Assembly (NCBI GenBank): GCA_035610365.1
Contig: CM069432.1
Span: forward strand, 223,284,532 to 223,348,531
Direction: 5' to 3'
Length of the DNA: 64,000 nucleotides
From: Aquatica leii
Taxonomy: Eukaryota; Arthropoda; Insecta; Coleoptera; Lampyridae
This document shows positions 52,798 to 64,000 of the stretch, in pieces; within the stretch, counting starts at the first letter, position 1; each line of letters begins with the position of its first letter. The notes under the pieces are model-generated. The model saw only the letters and a list, made by a program, of their open reading frames with translations, made no database searches and had not been told where the DNA came from. A program made the translations under genes and the position numbers.

Positions 52798-53764
52798 GGT
52801 ACCTTTCCAGCTAGAGTGTTACAGCTCGTTATTTTGTATTCATCAATAAGATTTATTCTAAATTAAAATTAACTACGGCACTATCGAAAGAAGCTATTGA
52901 TTCTCCTTATGATTAGGGATAAACGGTATATCGCTTGCAAACGTCCTTTTGATACCTTGTTTTTATTGTTTGGAAGCCACTAGTAAACGTTCGTTCACCT
53001 AGATGTTATTTTAAGACATGTAAGCAGTTTTCTTTCTGTTGAATTTTCTTCGATAACGATTTCTATTACGCTTTTAGCGAATGTACTAGGAAAAACAAAA
53101 ACGTATTCCAGGTCAAATTTGGCGTTTTGGATTAATTACGCGACATTCCCAGGTAGTAAAACAATTTTCAAACAAGACGTTGTCACGTTATCTTTTTACT
53201 TTTTATCCGTTATTTGCTACTTAATACAATACCCGGCGGTCGTAGCTAGATAACCTATGCAGGCCACGTTCTTTAATAATTCCGAAGTGACGAAATTGAC
53301 TTACACTTTATTACGTACATAAATTCAAAATGCACTACCCTGTATCTTGACTGAATTAAAGTTACTTTTCAATTTTCAACTGAGTAAATGAAAGACCGCC
53401 ATTTTTACATTGACGTCGTTCACTACATAACCTATGTCTGCGTAAATTAAAATTTATTTCTTAAAACATCCACGTGTTGTGACACGATGGATAATGAAAA
53501 TATCTATAACTAATTAATTTATTCAACGCAGGGTAAGTGTTTTCTATTATTGAAGTGAAACTTCTTTATCGGCGTTGGAAAAAAAATTACCGTCACATTT
53601 TTCCGTTACGCGCCATCTTTTTTTCGGTTACGCGTCACATTTTTTTCTGAAACGCAATAGCGACGAGATAAATAATATATCAATACTAAAGTGATCAACA
53701 AAATCAAAGGGTTTATTTTAATTCTAATTCCAGTGGATTTTTAACAAAAGTAAGTAATTATATC

Positions 53765-54695
53765 TATTTTTCTAATACTTGTTAAGGTTAACCTCAGTTT
53801 CTGATTGAACGATGACATTTTAAATTTAAGATATTTAAGGTTAACCTCAGTTTCTGATTGAACGATGACAATGACAGTAATAATTCTATTTCAATTAATG
53901 AAATGCTGTAATAACCTTAGTAGCAAAAGTTAAAGTGAAATAATTGTATTATTTGTATTCATGTCTATTATAATAAAATCCTTTTGTTTAAACTTTATCT
54001 AATTTTAAATTTAAGATATTTAAGGTTAACCTCAGTTTCTTATTGTAACTATCGGTCAATGTATATGATTTCATTAAAATAGTATTTATTAATTAATACG
54101 ACTGCTAATTTAATGAACATCAATTAATTGGCATAGAGTATAAATTCTGAAATATGTTATTAATTTTTGTAAATCAATTAACTAATTTTTGTAGATTCAA
54201 TTTCATATTTCAGTTACCATAAGCCATTAATTATTAAATTTAAGATATTTAAGGTTAACCTCAATTTCTGATTGAACGATGACAATGATAGTAATAATTC
54301 TATTTCAATTAATGAAATGCTGTAATAATCTTAGTAGCAAAAAGTAAAAGTGAAACACGGTTGGTTCAGACGAAGAGTACTTTCAGTTTCTCCAACGCAG
54401 TAGGGATAGCATGTCGCTTATTTCGTTACGCGTCACATTTTTAATTAATACGACTGCTAATTTAATGAACATCAATTAATTGGCATAGAGTATAAATTCT
54501 GAAATATGTTATTAATTTTTGTAAATCAATTAACTAATTTTTGTAGATTCAATTTCATATTTCAGTTACCATAAGCCATTAATTACAAAAATATATAATA
54601 ACGATGACAATGATAGTAATAATTCTATTACAATTAATGAAATGCTGTAATAATCTTAGTAGCAAAAAGTTAAAGTGAAATAATTGTATTATTTG
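53765..54695. repeat. Nested direct repeats (about 80, 145 and 40 bp)
   Basis: Block X (AACGATGACAATGACAGTAA...TTAGTAGCAAAA) occurs at about 53862-53930, 54276-54345 and 54601-54668. Block Y (ATTAATACGACTGCTAATTT...CATAAGCCATTAATTA, about 145 bp) occurs at 54093-54234 and 54447-54588, nearly identical. Block Z (ATTTAAGATATTTAAGGTTA, then ACCTCAGTTTCT) occurs at about 53823, 54008 and 54239, with a shorter form at 53783. Together they form a partial higher-order repeat of about 350 bp. Confidence 0.9.
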
Positions 54696-55008
54696 TATTC
54701 ATGTCTATGATAATAAAATCCTTTTGTTTAAACTTTATCTAATTTAACTTTAGTTAACCAATTTCTGAAAAGTTGCATGTAGATCATTTTGCGAAAAATA
54801 AGGCCATAAAGAAGTTTCACTTCTTACATGTGTACACTAGTACACGCCCTAATTTTTTTTGCGATTAAAGATAATTTTTATGTCTTTTCATTAGCGCCAT
54901 GTGCTACCTCCCAAATCTGTACTTGTCTGTACAAGTTTAAAATCTACGATGGAAAAGTTCTAATAGAGAGCGTTAGAGCTGCGAACTCTGCGATACAAGC
55001 GATGTTTC

Positions 55009-55147
55009 TATTCGGAGGCAATTGACGTTTAAATCATACCACCTTGGACGAAACTGCATATGTACCAGATACGATTGATATTTCCATTCGGAGGCAATTA
55101 ATAACTAATACTACTTTGGACGAAAGGGCATATGTAACAGCATACGA
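55009..55147. repeat. Two-unit tandem repeat, about 76-bp period
   Basis: TTCGGAGGCAATT...CACCTTGGACGAAACTGCATATGTACCAG is repeated as TTCGGAGGCAATT...TACTTTGGACGAAAGGGCATATGTAACAG. It lies in the part of unit A absent from unit B. Confidence 0.85.
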
Positions 55148-55556
55148 TACGTTTCGGTTCTCTTACTTTTTATAAGTGTTTCTCTTTACCTGTTGTAGGG
55201 TTTGTGAGTCACCAGGTAGGCACGATTATTTTTAGATAGTTTGATTAACGGAAGCCAGTAGGAAAACGTTTTCTAAAAGTACACCAGAATCTTGGTAAGT
55301 CAATTTTTGATTTTAACTATTCATTGTCGCTACGGTGCTACTTATAAATCATATTTACTAATCGTATGGAAACGTTTAAATTATTTTATTTTTATTATTA
55401 TTAATTTAACTTACTTGATAAGTGTCTTATAAGTTGCTGATACATTCGATGTTTTAGTACCTACGTATACTTGTACTCGAACTAAATTTACCTACTGTGA
55501 TACCATCAAATTATCTCTAATTGTTGTTGATTCTAATTGTAATCTCTAAGTCATCC

Positions 55557-55800
55557 TTCTAAAGTAATTAAAGTACAATTGTGGTTAATTATTTGGTTTC
55601 TTTCTTCGTTTTCCTCAGTTTTACGGACCTTAACAATTTTATACAAGCTTCGGGCCTCCTGTACTGATCTAGCAGGAGCTATATCTGCAAAAACCGATCT
55701 GGTGCCCATTAAAATGAAGTCACTTGAACCTCCCCTCTTTCCGATAGGTATTGTCTCAATCCAGCGAGTTGGCCGTGCAGGGTTTGTAAATTACTAGAAG
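55557..55800 (-). other. Unrecognised open frame of about 80 codons
   Basis: The minus-strand frame from 55795 reads FTNPARPTRWIETIPIGKRG, then GSSDFILMGTRSVFADIAPA and RSVQEARSLYKIVKVRKTEE, and stops near 55557. Its composition looks more protein-like and GC-richer than the surroundings. It has no family match in my knowledge and no clear start codon at its 5' edge, so it may be an exon or a TE scrap. It is absent from unit B. Confidence 0.3.
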
Positions 55801-57419
55801 CTTGTAGCAACTTTCGTCTGAAGTCTCCGAATCGTATAATTTCAATCACTTATATAACTAGTTAGTCAGTTTTATGCCCTTTTCTTAGCATAGCGTACTT
55901 TGTGATTGTGGTGCACTAGTTAATTAATCATGTCAGTTTTATGCGTAATACTTAATGGTATCGTATAATGTTATTTCTTTTCTTCACAATTAGATCAATC
56001 TTATAAGTCAGCCTTAAGCAAAATAGATCTTGTATTTAATAATTAATAATTAACGTAGATCACACTGATTCAATTTTACTTTGAGTCGCAAACTTTGACT
56101 CATATTTAACTTTATATATTGTCGTATGAGTACATTCACATCCGTCCAAGTTCTTCAAATAATTTAAACGCAGTCAATGCCAAATTGGAAATAAAAACGT
56201 CGTACATAAGCTTGTATACCACGCATGTTTTGTTCGTAAACCTAATAAACAGAAAGAAACAAACGGTATTATTGGTGTCAAAGAATTAACTCGGTTGGGT
56301 AGGTTATTATGCTTTTATTTTGTTTTGGAACTCAGTATGATAATTATTGTCGATTATCGATTCGTTTCGCGACTGCAAAATAAAAGTAATTGTTTGAATC
56401 TTAGTTAACCTTACTTAACATCAATCATTAAGAGTTTTTGGTTAATAGTTAGATATAATTAGTAGTAAAGTGTGTTGCCTGATCGATAGGACTGCCACCT
56501 ATATTATAAATGTGATATTAATTGACGAATCTATCTTGCTATTTAATTTGTTATTGGTCTATCTTTTTCTATTTTATTTTAACACTTTGCGTCTTTTATT
56601 AGAAATAAATAGATTGTTGTTAGAAGTTGGGTTTTGCCAATTGTTTCGTTTTAGTGATAGACAGATTTAAACAAGGTCTGTATTGGGTGATATTCACTTG
56701 TTTTGGCCCTTTTCTAATTTAGTGTAGGGTTAGCACACCGAGGCTTACGACCCGCCTGCCAATACAACTGATTTAGTCGCCAGCAATAAAGTTGCAAAAA
56801 AATTCTTGTAACAAAGGTTACGTAACACCTATCATGTAAATAATAAAAATAAGAAGACAGCCAAATACCAATTTTTTTCCAATTTTTTTTATACTTTTTT
56901 TTCTTCTGCTCATATTAAGCGAATTGTGTAAGTGTAGCCATAACTGTCATTTTATATTTATATTTTGATAAGGTATTAGAGACCTCGTGCTTGTTGTCGG
57001 TCATTTTCTAATCGACGACCATGATCCAATTGTAAATTTAATAGCACGTTAATTTCACTTGTTACAGACTTCCGTCATGGTAAACGTAACCTAACATAAC
57101 GTAGATTTCCTTCTATTCTTATGGCACGTGTAATGGAGCTTCATTATAAACTTACCACGTACCAAGTGACATGTTAAGGTTTGTGGTCTATAATTAGGGG
57201 AGGGTCGGGTAAGTTGAACCATTTTTCACTTTTAATTTTGGCCTGAAGTATGTAATGGTATTTCAAGTTGCTAATTGTATCAGTTTTATACCTTATCATT
57301 TTGAGCAAGTTTCATAGAAATTTCATGTCTTTCATTGTATGTTGGAATTTACCACACTCTTTTCTCTTAAACTCTGCAAATGGTTCAAATTTCCAAAACT
57401 AGTCTGATAAATTGCACCA

Positions 57420-59165
57420 CTTGGTCTTTTAAGATGGACCACAACTGATAGTTAACAATAACAGCTAGTATGCCTGGAAAATATAGTTTTTGATTGTGTG
57501 GTAATGTACTTTTTTAAGTAAATGACCGAACAATCGAATAAACCTTCTTTCGGAATTTCCACTTGGGCGACATAATAAACTTTTTCATTTTTTTCAATGC
57601 AACCAATAGAAAATCTACTTTCTGTAGTTCCGTGACGTTCACATCTTTTTGTAAAAGTAGCTGCTGTACGTCAACAAAGTCTTCTCCTTCACCCCTCCTG
57701 CCAACGGACTCATATTGCTTGGTTCTTCGTCGCTACTGCTGGATATCTCATAATCTACCTTTTTCTTCTTTTTTCTATCTGACTCATATGTTTTTCTTGA
57801 TTGTTCTGAGTGTCAGATGCAAAATTCAACTTCTTTTTTATTTGTTTTGGAGGTTGCCTGTTTCTGGACTCTAAGTCAACTTTGTATGTAGTAGTAGTAG
57901 TAAGTAGTGCGGCATTTTGATTACGAACAGGTTTTGTGTTTTTAGAAGGACGAGATTGCGGCAGAAGCGACACTTCCATTAGGTCATCCATAAATCTCGA
58001 TGTTGTAGGAGTTTCTGTAAATTTTAAAGGAAAGCCTGGTTTGAACGGATTAGCAGGAAAAAAATATTGAGTCATTGAAGATAAGACGATAAACTAGCCA
58101 AATACAGCTGGCTTTGAAAGAATTTTCATCCGTACACACAGAAGCCGTCTTTCTATATGCTTCAGCCGGCAACGCAAAAACTTGAAATTGTGATGTAGTT
58201 TTTCCTGGATTATGTCTCAACCATTTTTCTTAAGCCTCAACATAGTACTGACCCAAGAACGCCACAGCTTGTAAATTGTATGGCTACGCAGCTGTAAGAG
58301 AATGATGCCGTGGTTTCTTGCGTAGATGATTTTTGTTTTGTTGTGCGTGCTGAGCCCATCCAGAAGTAGCAAGACAGGATCATCTTTAGATGACGAAACA
58401 TGGCTATGGAAGTGCTTTAACCAATCGACAAAAAGTTCGGAGTTTATGTATCCAGTGTCGGAAATTCTAACAATACTGCCTGTAGGTGTACTGAGTTCAA
58501 GTTCCTGCGGCTGTCTTTTTCTTTTAAAAATTATCATCCGCGGAATATAGTTCCCGGAAGCGCTGGTACAGCAAACAATTGTGGTGTTCAGGTTGGTGGC
58601 GGCTCCAATTTGGCGTTTTCTTGTTAGCCCAATAACTTTGGAAGGCTTTTTTTAAACCGTTGTGAACCTTGACTCGTCAACGTTATAGCTTTTACTCTCG
58701 GTTATTCTTTTTTCATCCACCAAGCCTTCCAAAAGAGAAAAAAATTAGCCACTCGGTTATCGGAGAACCATTTTATTCTTTGCGTGGAAGTGGCTTTGGA
58801 TTGCCGCAGTGCTTTTTTTGTCGAGCCATAAATCCATCATACCAAACTTTTCCTGCCAGTTTCTTATCTATGTTAAAATTATGTGTGACACCGTCTTTTT
58901 TACTACATCAAAAGCTAATCTTCTAAAAACTTAAATGCTGAGAACTTCGAACTGACGAATATGATCAGCGAGCTCTTTTCCCATATCATCAGAGAACACA
59001 GGTATTCTTCCGAGAGCTTTACATTTGCTCCTTTGATTTTTTTCATCAACGTGCCTTTTAAAAGTAGCTTTTGGCAAATTGACTAAGTACTTTTTCTAAT
59101 ACAGCCGGTATTACCAGTACCAATTGCTTCTGTGTCCACTTTTCGTAATTTCCCCTTCTAGACAT
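57420..59165 (-). pseudogene. pogo/Tigger-like DDE transposase
   Basis: The ATG at 59165 opens MSRRGNYEKWTQKQLVLVIP, the start of the pogo HTH. The CENP-B-like second DNA-binding part is recognisable near 58925-58820 (HNFNIDKKLAGKVWYDGFMA), followed by GNPKPLP. The first catalytic block YNVDESRFTTV is at 58690-58658. The second block at 58537-58217 has SDTGYINSELFVDWLKHFHS and DPVLLLLDGLSTHNKTK. In the third block, after a frameshift, the expected Q-P-L-D-V reads LQAVAFLG: the final catalytic Asp is lost in a small deletion. The carboxyl part includes PLKFTETPTTSRFMDDL and a KVYYVAQVEIPKEG tail near 57590-57540. Frameshifts and stops disable it. Confidence 0.85.
57885..57905. repeat. AGT trinucleotide run
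   Basis: GTAGTAGTAGTAGTAAGTAG, inside the pogo relic; it encodes a Thr run on minus. Confidence 0.85.
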
Positions 59166-61160
59166 TTCTTACATGGAATCCATTAAACTTATATAATAAA
59201 AATTACATAGGCCGATTAATTGGACCGGTCTAATATACCAAACCATCTTTGGTCCCATGTAACCAGTTGTGCAATAAGTTACGTTATTTATCAGTCTTTG
59301 TATAACATTTATCAGATTATATTCTATGTCAAATTAACGTCCATTGAATGACATATGTACATACCCAACCAAAAAAATTTGAATTAACCTTAGCATAGCC
59401 GTCCATCTGAGCGTTGACGCAATTGCACTTTTACAACAAAACGCGTGCAAATCAAAAAAACGGCAACCTTGCGTCGGTATAATTTCTACATCTAGCTCGC
59501 TATACTAACACATAATAGAGTCTCAGTCATTTAAAACGTGCTTACAATCGATGTGATCCAATTTATCAAACCGTCCAATTTACCCGACTTCTCAAGGCAT
59601 TGTACGAACGCCGAAAAATACCTATATACTTCGAATAATCACCCACAGTTACACTTCTCCTAAAGTTGCAGCATATTGTTTGTAATCAGTATCAATCACT
59701 ATTTGTCTTTTTCTTACTTGTATTTGTGTATGTACTTATTAATTCAAATTTTAGCTTTACGTCTACGTCGACCCATCGTTTAGATCTAATCGAGGGAGTA
59801 TCGCCGTAAGTACTCTTGTCTATTTGTTTGTCACAAATACAATAATTTTTTTATCGTTAAATATGATGTGGTAAAATAATTTATGCTACGGATTAAGATG
59901 ATTTGTTAACCATTTTTAAGTTATGGAATCAAAATTGTAACTCTAACACGGTTAACTTGACGTTGTGATAAAATATTATACACCGCTTCGAATAATTTTG
60001 CTACTTCGTGCATGTTTAAGCCAATAAATGTATACCTGTTGTTATTTCAGTTATCGTATCGATTGTTTATATTTACGCGGTGTGAGCAAGCACCGTCGCA
60101 AGCTAACTCACTCTGGCACCCAAAATTCTATTTACTTTGTTTTCTTTTTTTGAGTGTATAATCTCGACAAATACACTTTCGCTGATTACTTTGTTACTAC
60201 TACTCACGCCTTCTCTTACAATTGTGGAGCTGCCGTTGCTATTTGTTTTTCCAGTAGGCATGGCACCCTCCTAGTCAGAGTGTTGCAGGTCTTTATTTTT
60301 GTGTTAATCGAAAAGGTTTATTCTAAATTCAAATTAACGACGGTATACTGTTTAAAGATGTTACTGTTTCTGTTTATGAGTAAGTATAAACGGTATATCG
60401 GTGTCAAACGTCCATTTTGTACTTTTTTTGCCCTTTGGAAGTCGCTGGTAAACGTTCGTTTACCTGTGTCTTATTTTAAGACATGTAAGTAGTTTTCTTA
60501 GTGTTGAATTTTCTTCGGTAGTGATTTCTATTATCCTTTTAGCGCTAGAGAATACGAAAACGTATTCGAGGTCAAATTTGGCGTTTTGGGTTAATTACGC
60601 GACGTTTCTAGGTAGTAAAGCAATTCTCAAAGATGGCGTCTTTACATTATCTTCTTACTTTTTTCAACGATTTCCGAGGGATTACTACTTAATACAATAC
60701 CCGGCTGTCGTAGCAAAGTAACCTGTGCAGGCCACCTTTTTAATAATCCCGAAGTGACGAGATATGACTCACACCTCTCCGAATCGCATAATTTTAAATA
60801 CTTATATACCTAGTTAGTCTGTTTTAAGCAACTTTCTTAGCATAGCGTATTTTGTGACTGTGGTGCACTTGTTAATGAATTGTGTCAACTTTATGCGTAC
60901 TATTTAATAGTATCGTAGAATGTTATTTCTTTCTTTTTTACTTAATGGTATCAATCTTATCAGTTAACCGTCGTCGTTAAGATTTAAACAAGGTCTGTAT
61001 TGGATAATATTTATTTGTTTTGGCGCTTTGCTAATTTAGTGTAGGATTAGCACATCGACGCTTACGACCCGCTTTTCGATACAACTGAGTTAGTCGCCAG
61101 TAATAAAAATGAGGGGAAATTCTCGTAACAAGGGTTACGTAACACGCTTCTTGTGTATAT

Positions 61161-61400
61161 TATTTCTTTTTTATTCAATTTACATTATTCTTATAATATA
61201 TTTTTCTGACCATAGAAAACAAATACAAAAGAAAGTAAAGAATTAAATAGTATAATGTATCGCGACTTAATAACTAACAGTGTGGCCATACAACGCCGTG
61301 CTTTTAATTGGTTGTTTAAAAAATCAATTATTTAATGTTATAATCTTTATTGTTTACACTGTATTTTTACTTAAACTTTAGATAAATTTTGATCTTATTA
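61161..61400. other. AT-rich spacer
   Basis: Nothing recognisable. Confidence 0.5.
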
Positions 61401-61874
61401 TATACAGGGTGAATTCTGAAACGTGAGCCTCTAATTTATCTCGAAAACTACTTGGTTTAGCAATACGGAAAATCAAATTTCATAGACTAAATCGCATATA
61501 AGGTTACTGAAAATATTTTCACTTTGGAAAACCGTTTGAGGGCAGCGCAAATAGGAGGTGGTTAGAAAAAACTGTAATTTTCTCAATGATTTTAAATGCA
61601 AAAATATTTATTAACTTACCTAGTTCGAAAGCTTATCTAATTTAAAATTAACTATATCATTTTGGTCTACAAAGGATATGTCTTCGCCTTGTATTTTATC
61701 AGAGAGATTTAGAAATTTTGTAATAGACAATTTTAATGTTAAATTAGATTAGGTTTTTCAAAAGTGAAAATATTTTCAGTGAACTCCCTCCATGTGATTT
61801 GCTCTATGAAATGTTTTTCCCGTATTGCTAGATCAAATAGTTTTTGAGATAAATTTGAGGGCACGTCCTGTATA
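61401..61874. mobile_element. MITE with about 130-bp imperfect inverted ends
   Basis: TATA flanks both sides. The left end CAGGGTGAATTC...CTCTAATTTATCTCGAAAACTACTTGG...AGCAATACGG...GAAAATATTTTCACTTTGGAAAACC pairs with the reverse complement of the right end, CAGGACGTGCCC...CTCAAATTTATCTCAAAAACTATTTGA...AGCAATACGG...GAAAATATTTTCACTTTTGAAAAACC. The interior is AT-rich without a frame. The same tip is seen at about 3780. Confidence 0.88.
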
Positions 61875-63930
61875 TTTATTTTTATGGAGTGTTTTGATTC
61901 TAATACTGGTAAGTAGCGTTTTTAATAAATCGTAAGCACAAGTAAAACTTTCTACTATATAATAGTAAGCAGTTATTTTGAATATTTGAATATTGTCTTG
62001 TAATTGGCATCGATGGTATTATACAATAAATAAATGTATAAAATGCTTTATTGAGTTAAAGAAAGCAAAATGAGCTTATATTATTAAATTTTTACAAATC
62101 AATCTAAAGACAGCTAATTTATAATATCGATTTTATAAAATTTTAAATACATTTTGTACATTTATAAATGTATTTTTTAATTTATTATATTGTTTTATAA
62201 ATTTTGCTTTAGTGTTTATATTATTATATTTATGTTTAAATACATTATAAAATAAAACGTGTATGTATTGTGTTTTCCCTTTTTTATATTTAAAAAACAA
62301 TTTCATAAGAATTAAAAATAAATTACCATCAGTTCAACTCTATATATGCATATCTAAAATTTGCAAAAAAAAACAACTATTAGTTATTAAGTCACTGTAG
62401 TATAACGTAGATTGCATAGCGATGATGTTACAAGCACAAGCTATTTTTTACCTTTTCTTAATTTTCGCAAAATATATAGACATGTAAATAGATTTATTCT
62501 TTACGGTGATAGTAAAATCGGTTTAAAGTTCTGTTTTTAACTAACATATGAAGTTCTCATACCCAACTTTAGTGAATATGCATTAAAATTCTTTTTCGAT
62601 AAATTTACATGTATTTGAACGGTTGATTTTACTTTTGATTAAAAAATAGCATTTAAAAACACGGTACTTAATATTTTACGTATTTTATATTACAAAATCT
62701 TTTATAAAACAAATGTTAAAAACAGTTAACATAGCGACAAAGTTGAAATAAATATATAATCGATATATATTTTTTTAACTTTTCCTAATGTTACAATATG
62801 TAAGACATTTTTCCTTTGTTATTTTATTTTTGTGTTTTAATATAATTTTTAGTTATGAGTGTTATGACTATCAGCCAAATTTACTTTGATTATTAGACAA
62901 TATACAGACAAAGAAAAATGAATGAAGTAATAGCACGGCAAAGATTAGAAAAACGGTATCTAAAATAAAATGTAGTTTTCTGACAAAAAGTTAATTTATT
63001 ATACCTAATTTTACATAATTAAAAAAATTTACTGATGTTTACAGTTTTATTATTAAGAGGTGGCAATCTAAGTGCAATGACTTTAAATTTCCAAGAAAGT
63101 TAGAAATAAAAAAAATTTAACTATAGTTTATATTTAATTATTTTTCTAACTAATTCTAATAACTATAATAAGGTTTTGGATTTTTAAAACAGTTTTATGT
63201 ATCAAATACGTTGTTGATTTAACGTACTAAGTTTTTTAAAAAACATGCTTAACCTTGTTCTTAAGATTTTGGATATATAATTGAATTTGCATTTACTTCA
63301 CTAATAATTATTTCTGCTTATGATATATTAAATGTTTGTGCGCACATATAGATTCAAAAAAAGTAAACTTTTTTTAGCATATTTTTGTTGGTATCGTATT
63401 TTAAATGTTATATGACAATGTGTCACCTATAATTACTCGTCTCTTAACATTGAACTTAATACTGCGATTTTATATAATGGTTTTTCTATTTTGCGTCTAT
63501 AATAGATCCATTACAGCAGTAAAAACAGTGCGGCAATTGATTATTTGCGTGCTGTAATAGAACAGTATAACTTTACGATTATAAGCGACTTTCGGCTTAC
63601 AACGCGTCGTAGTTAACACTCAGACTTAGGCTTGATCCTAATCTCTTCTTGTCTCAAGTTCCAAAAACATTTTAAATTTGTTGATAAAGTCTACACGACA
63701 TAAAAGAGTACGGTTGTCTGTCAGTATGGTTGTGGAAACACATCGGTGTATTCTAGCGCTGACGAGTTCCTAAAGAACGAATCAGCTGTCCGCTAGTTCT
63801 GTTGTTGTTTTTCACAATTATACTGACATTGTTCCTAACCTATTTTATAGTTGGGATTTTGACAGCGCCACTTGTCAAAGGATCATTGACTTTCGCTGAC
63901 ATTAAATCCAATGACAACTTTTATACTTTC
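61875..63930. other. AT-rich stretch without a gene
   Basis: Nothing recognisable, apart from a short inverted pair CCATTACAGCAG / GTGCTGTAATAG at about 63509-63562. Confidence 0.5.
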
Positions 63931-63934
63931 CGTA

Positions 63935-64000
63935 CTAATTTAATGATCATAAAATTTTTGGAAAAATAGCGGTACAGTTGTCAACTAAAATTTGTTTAAA
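63935..64000. repeat. Dispersed repeat, cut by the window end
   Basis: TTAATGATCATAAA...GAAAAATAGCGGTAC...TTTGTTTAA matches 25200-25265. The repeat continues beyond the window. Confidence 0.6.

Larger units (their letters stand above)
52420..56850. repeat. Imperfect tandem duplication, unit A
   Basis: Blocks 52420-52750, 52735-53310, 55826-56000 and 56663-56850 are collinear with 56850-57155, 60199-60775, 60775-60960 and 60976-61160 (unit B). Unit A carries about 2.5 kb (53311-55825) and 0.66 kb (56001-56662) that B lacks. Both units end in CTTGTAACAAAGGTTACGTA or a close variant, and both begin near GCCAAATA(T/C)CAATTTTTTTCC. Confidence 0.85.
57193..59602 (-). mobile_element. pogo/Tigger-like DNA transposon
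   Basis: The left end GGGGAGGGTCGGGTAAGTTG and the right end, reverse complemented, TTGAGAAGTCGGGTAAATTG are imperfect inverted repeats with TA dinucleotides just outside (57189-57192 and 59603-59604). It encodes a CENP-B/pogo-type transposase relic across most of its length. It is inserted within unit B of the tandem duplication. Confidence 0.75.
56948..60261 (-). pseudogene. Second copy of the 90-aa protein, split by insertion
   Basis: The first 23 codons lie at 60261-60193 (start MPTGKTNSNGSSTIVREGVS). The remainder lies at about 57150-56948 (SSITRAIRIEGNLRYVRLRL, then a TGA, then RKSVTSEINVLLNLQLDHGR). The break point falls after codon 23 relative to the intact copy at 52525-52797. Stops inside the second part mean it cannot make the protein even if the insert were ignored. 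An intron explanation is unlikely, because homology to unit A runs through the junction without splice-site-like ends. Confidence 0.6.
56850..61160. repeat. Imperfect tandem duplication, unit B, with insertion
   Basis: It is homologous to unit A in four collinear blocks. It is split at about 57156-60198 by a roughly 3-kb insertion that includes the pogo-like element 57193-59602. The interval 59605-60198 has no counterpart in A and no recognised content. Confidence 0.85.

Noticed and set aside
57755-58075. 106-codon minus frame as a separate gene
   Set aside because: It is the carboxyl linker of the pogo-type transposase relic in a shifted frame.

Overview
The window is AT-rich, intron-era eukaryotic DNA that looks like an insect, or at least arthropod, genome. 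The clues are the transposon families present, their degenerate state and the very low density of open reading frames. I recognise no host gene, no functional rRNA or tRNA gene, no operon, no CRISPR array and nothing bacterial. Nearly all coding signal comes from broken transposable elements (TEs), each carrying stops and frameshifts. The longest frames are only about 100-165 codons.

Layout. 0.4-6.2 kb: two partial copies of an arthropod-expanded protein family with a 'GERFHQ' motif; one lies inside a complete but decayed Ty1/copia element with both LTRs and a 5-bp target duplication. 7.7-8.5 kb: two inverted arrays of an A-tract/CCGCGG minisatellite, arranged like a foldback element. 10.2-13.8 kb: the two ends of a Penelope-like element, head to head, around a ZBED-type hAT with a perfect 8-bp target duplication. 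15.9-17.3 kb: RTE-like LINE. 20.6-24.4 kb: a CGGBP1-like BED/hAT relic, an R2-like LINE outside rDNA, and a DDE transposase scrap. 25.4-30.4 kb: Tc1 scrap, a MITE (short non-autonomous DNA transposon) with long inverted ends, hAT and RTE scraps, and a long I/R1-like LINE with RNase H. 32.85-35.03 kb: a second copy of the 11-kb hAT, opposite strand, with its own 8-bp duplication. 42.4-49.4 kb: a ZMYM1/DUF4371-type hAT with 14-bp inverted ends, holding a nested MITE, a Gypsy relic and an internally deleted Tc1. 52.4-61.2 kb: an imperfect tandem duplication carrying a small unrecognised 90-codon frame. The second copy of that frame is split by a roughly 3-kb insertion that contains a pogo/Tigger-like transposon. 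61.4-61.9 kb: a MITE with roughly 130-bp inverted ends. The remaining stretches are AT-rich and featureless to the eye.

The genes do not work together as a system. The window is a TE graveyard with several levels of nesting, from which relative insertion order can be read. The most unusual items are the duplicated 90-codon frame at 52.5 kb, the foldback-like arrays at 7.7-8.5 kb, and the split GERFHQ family.
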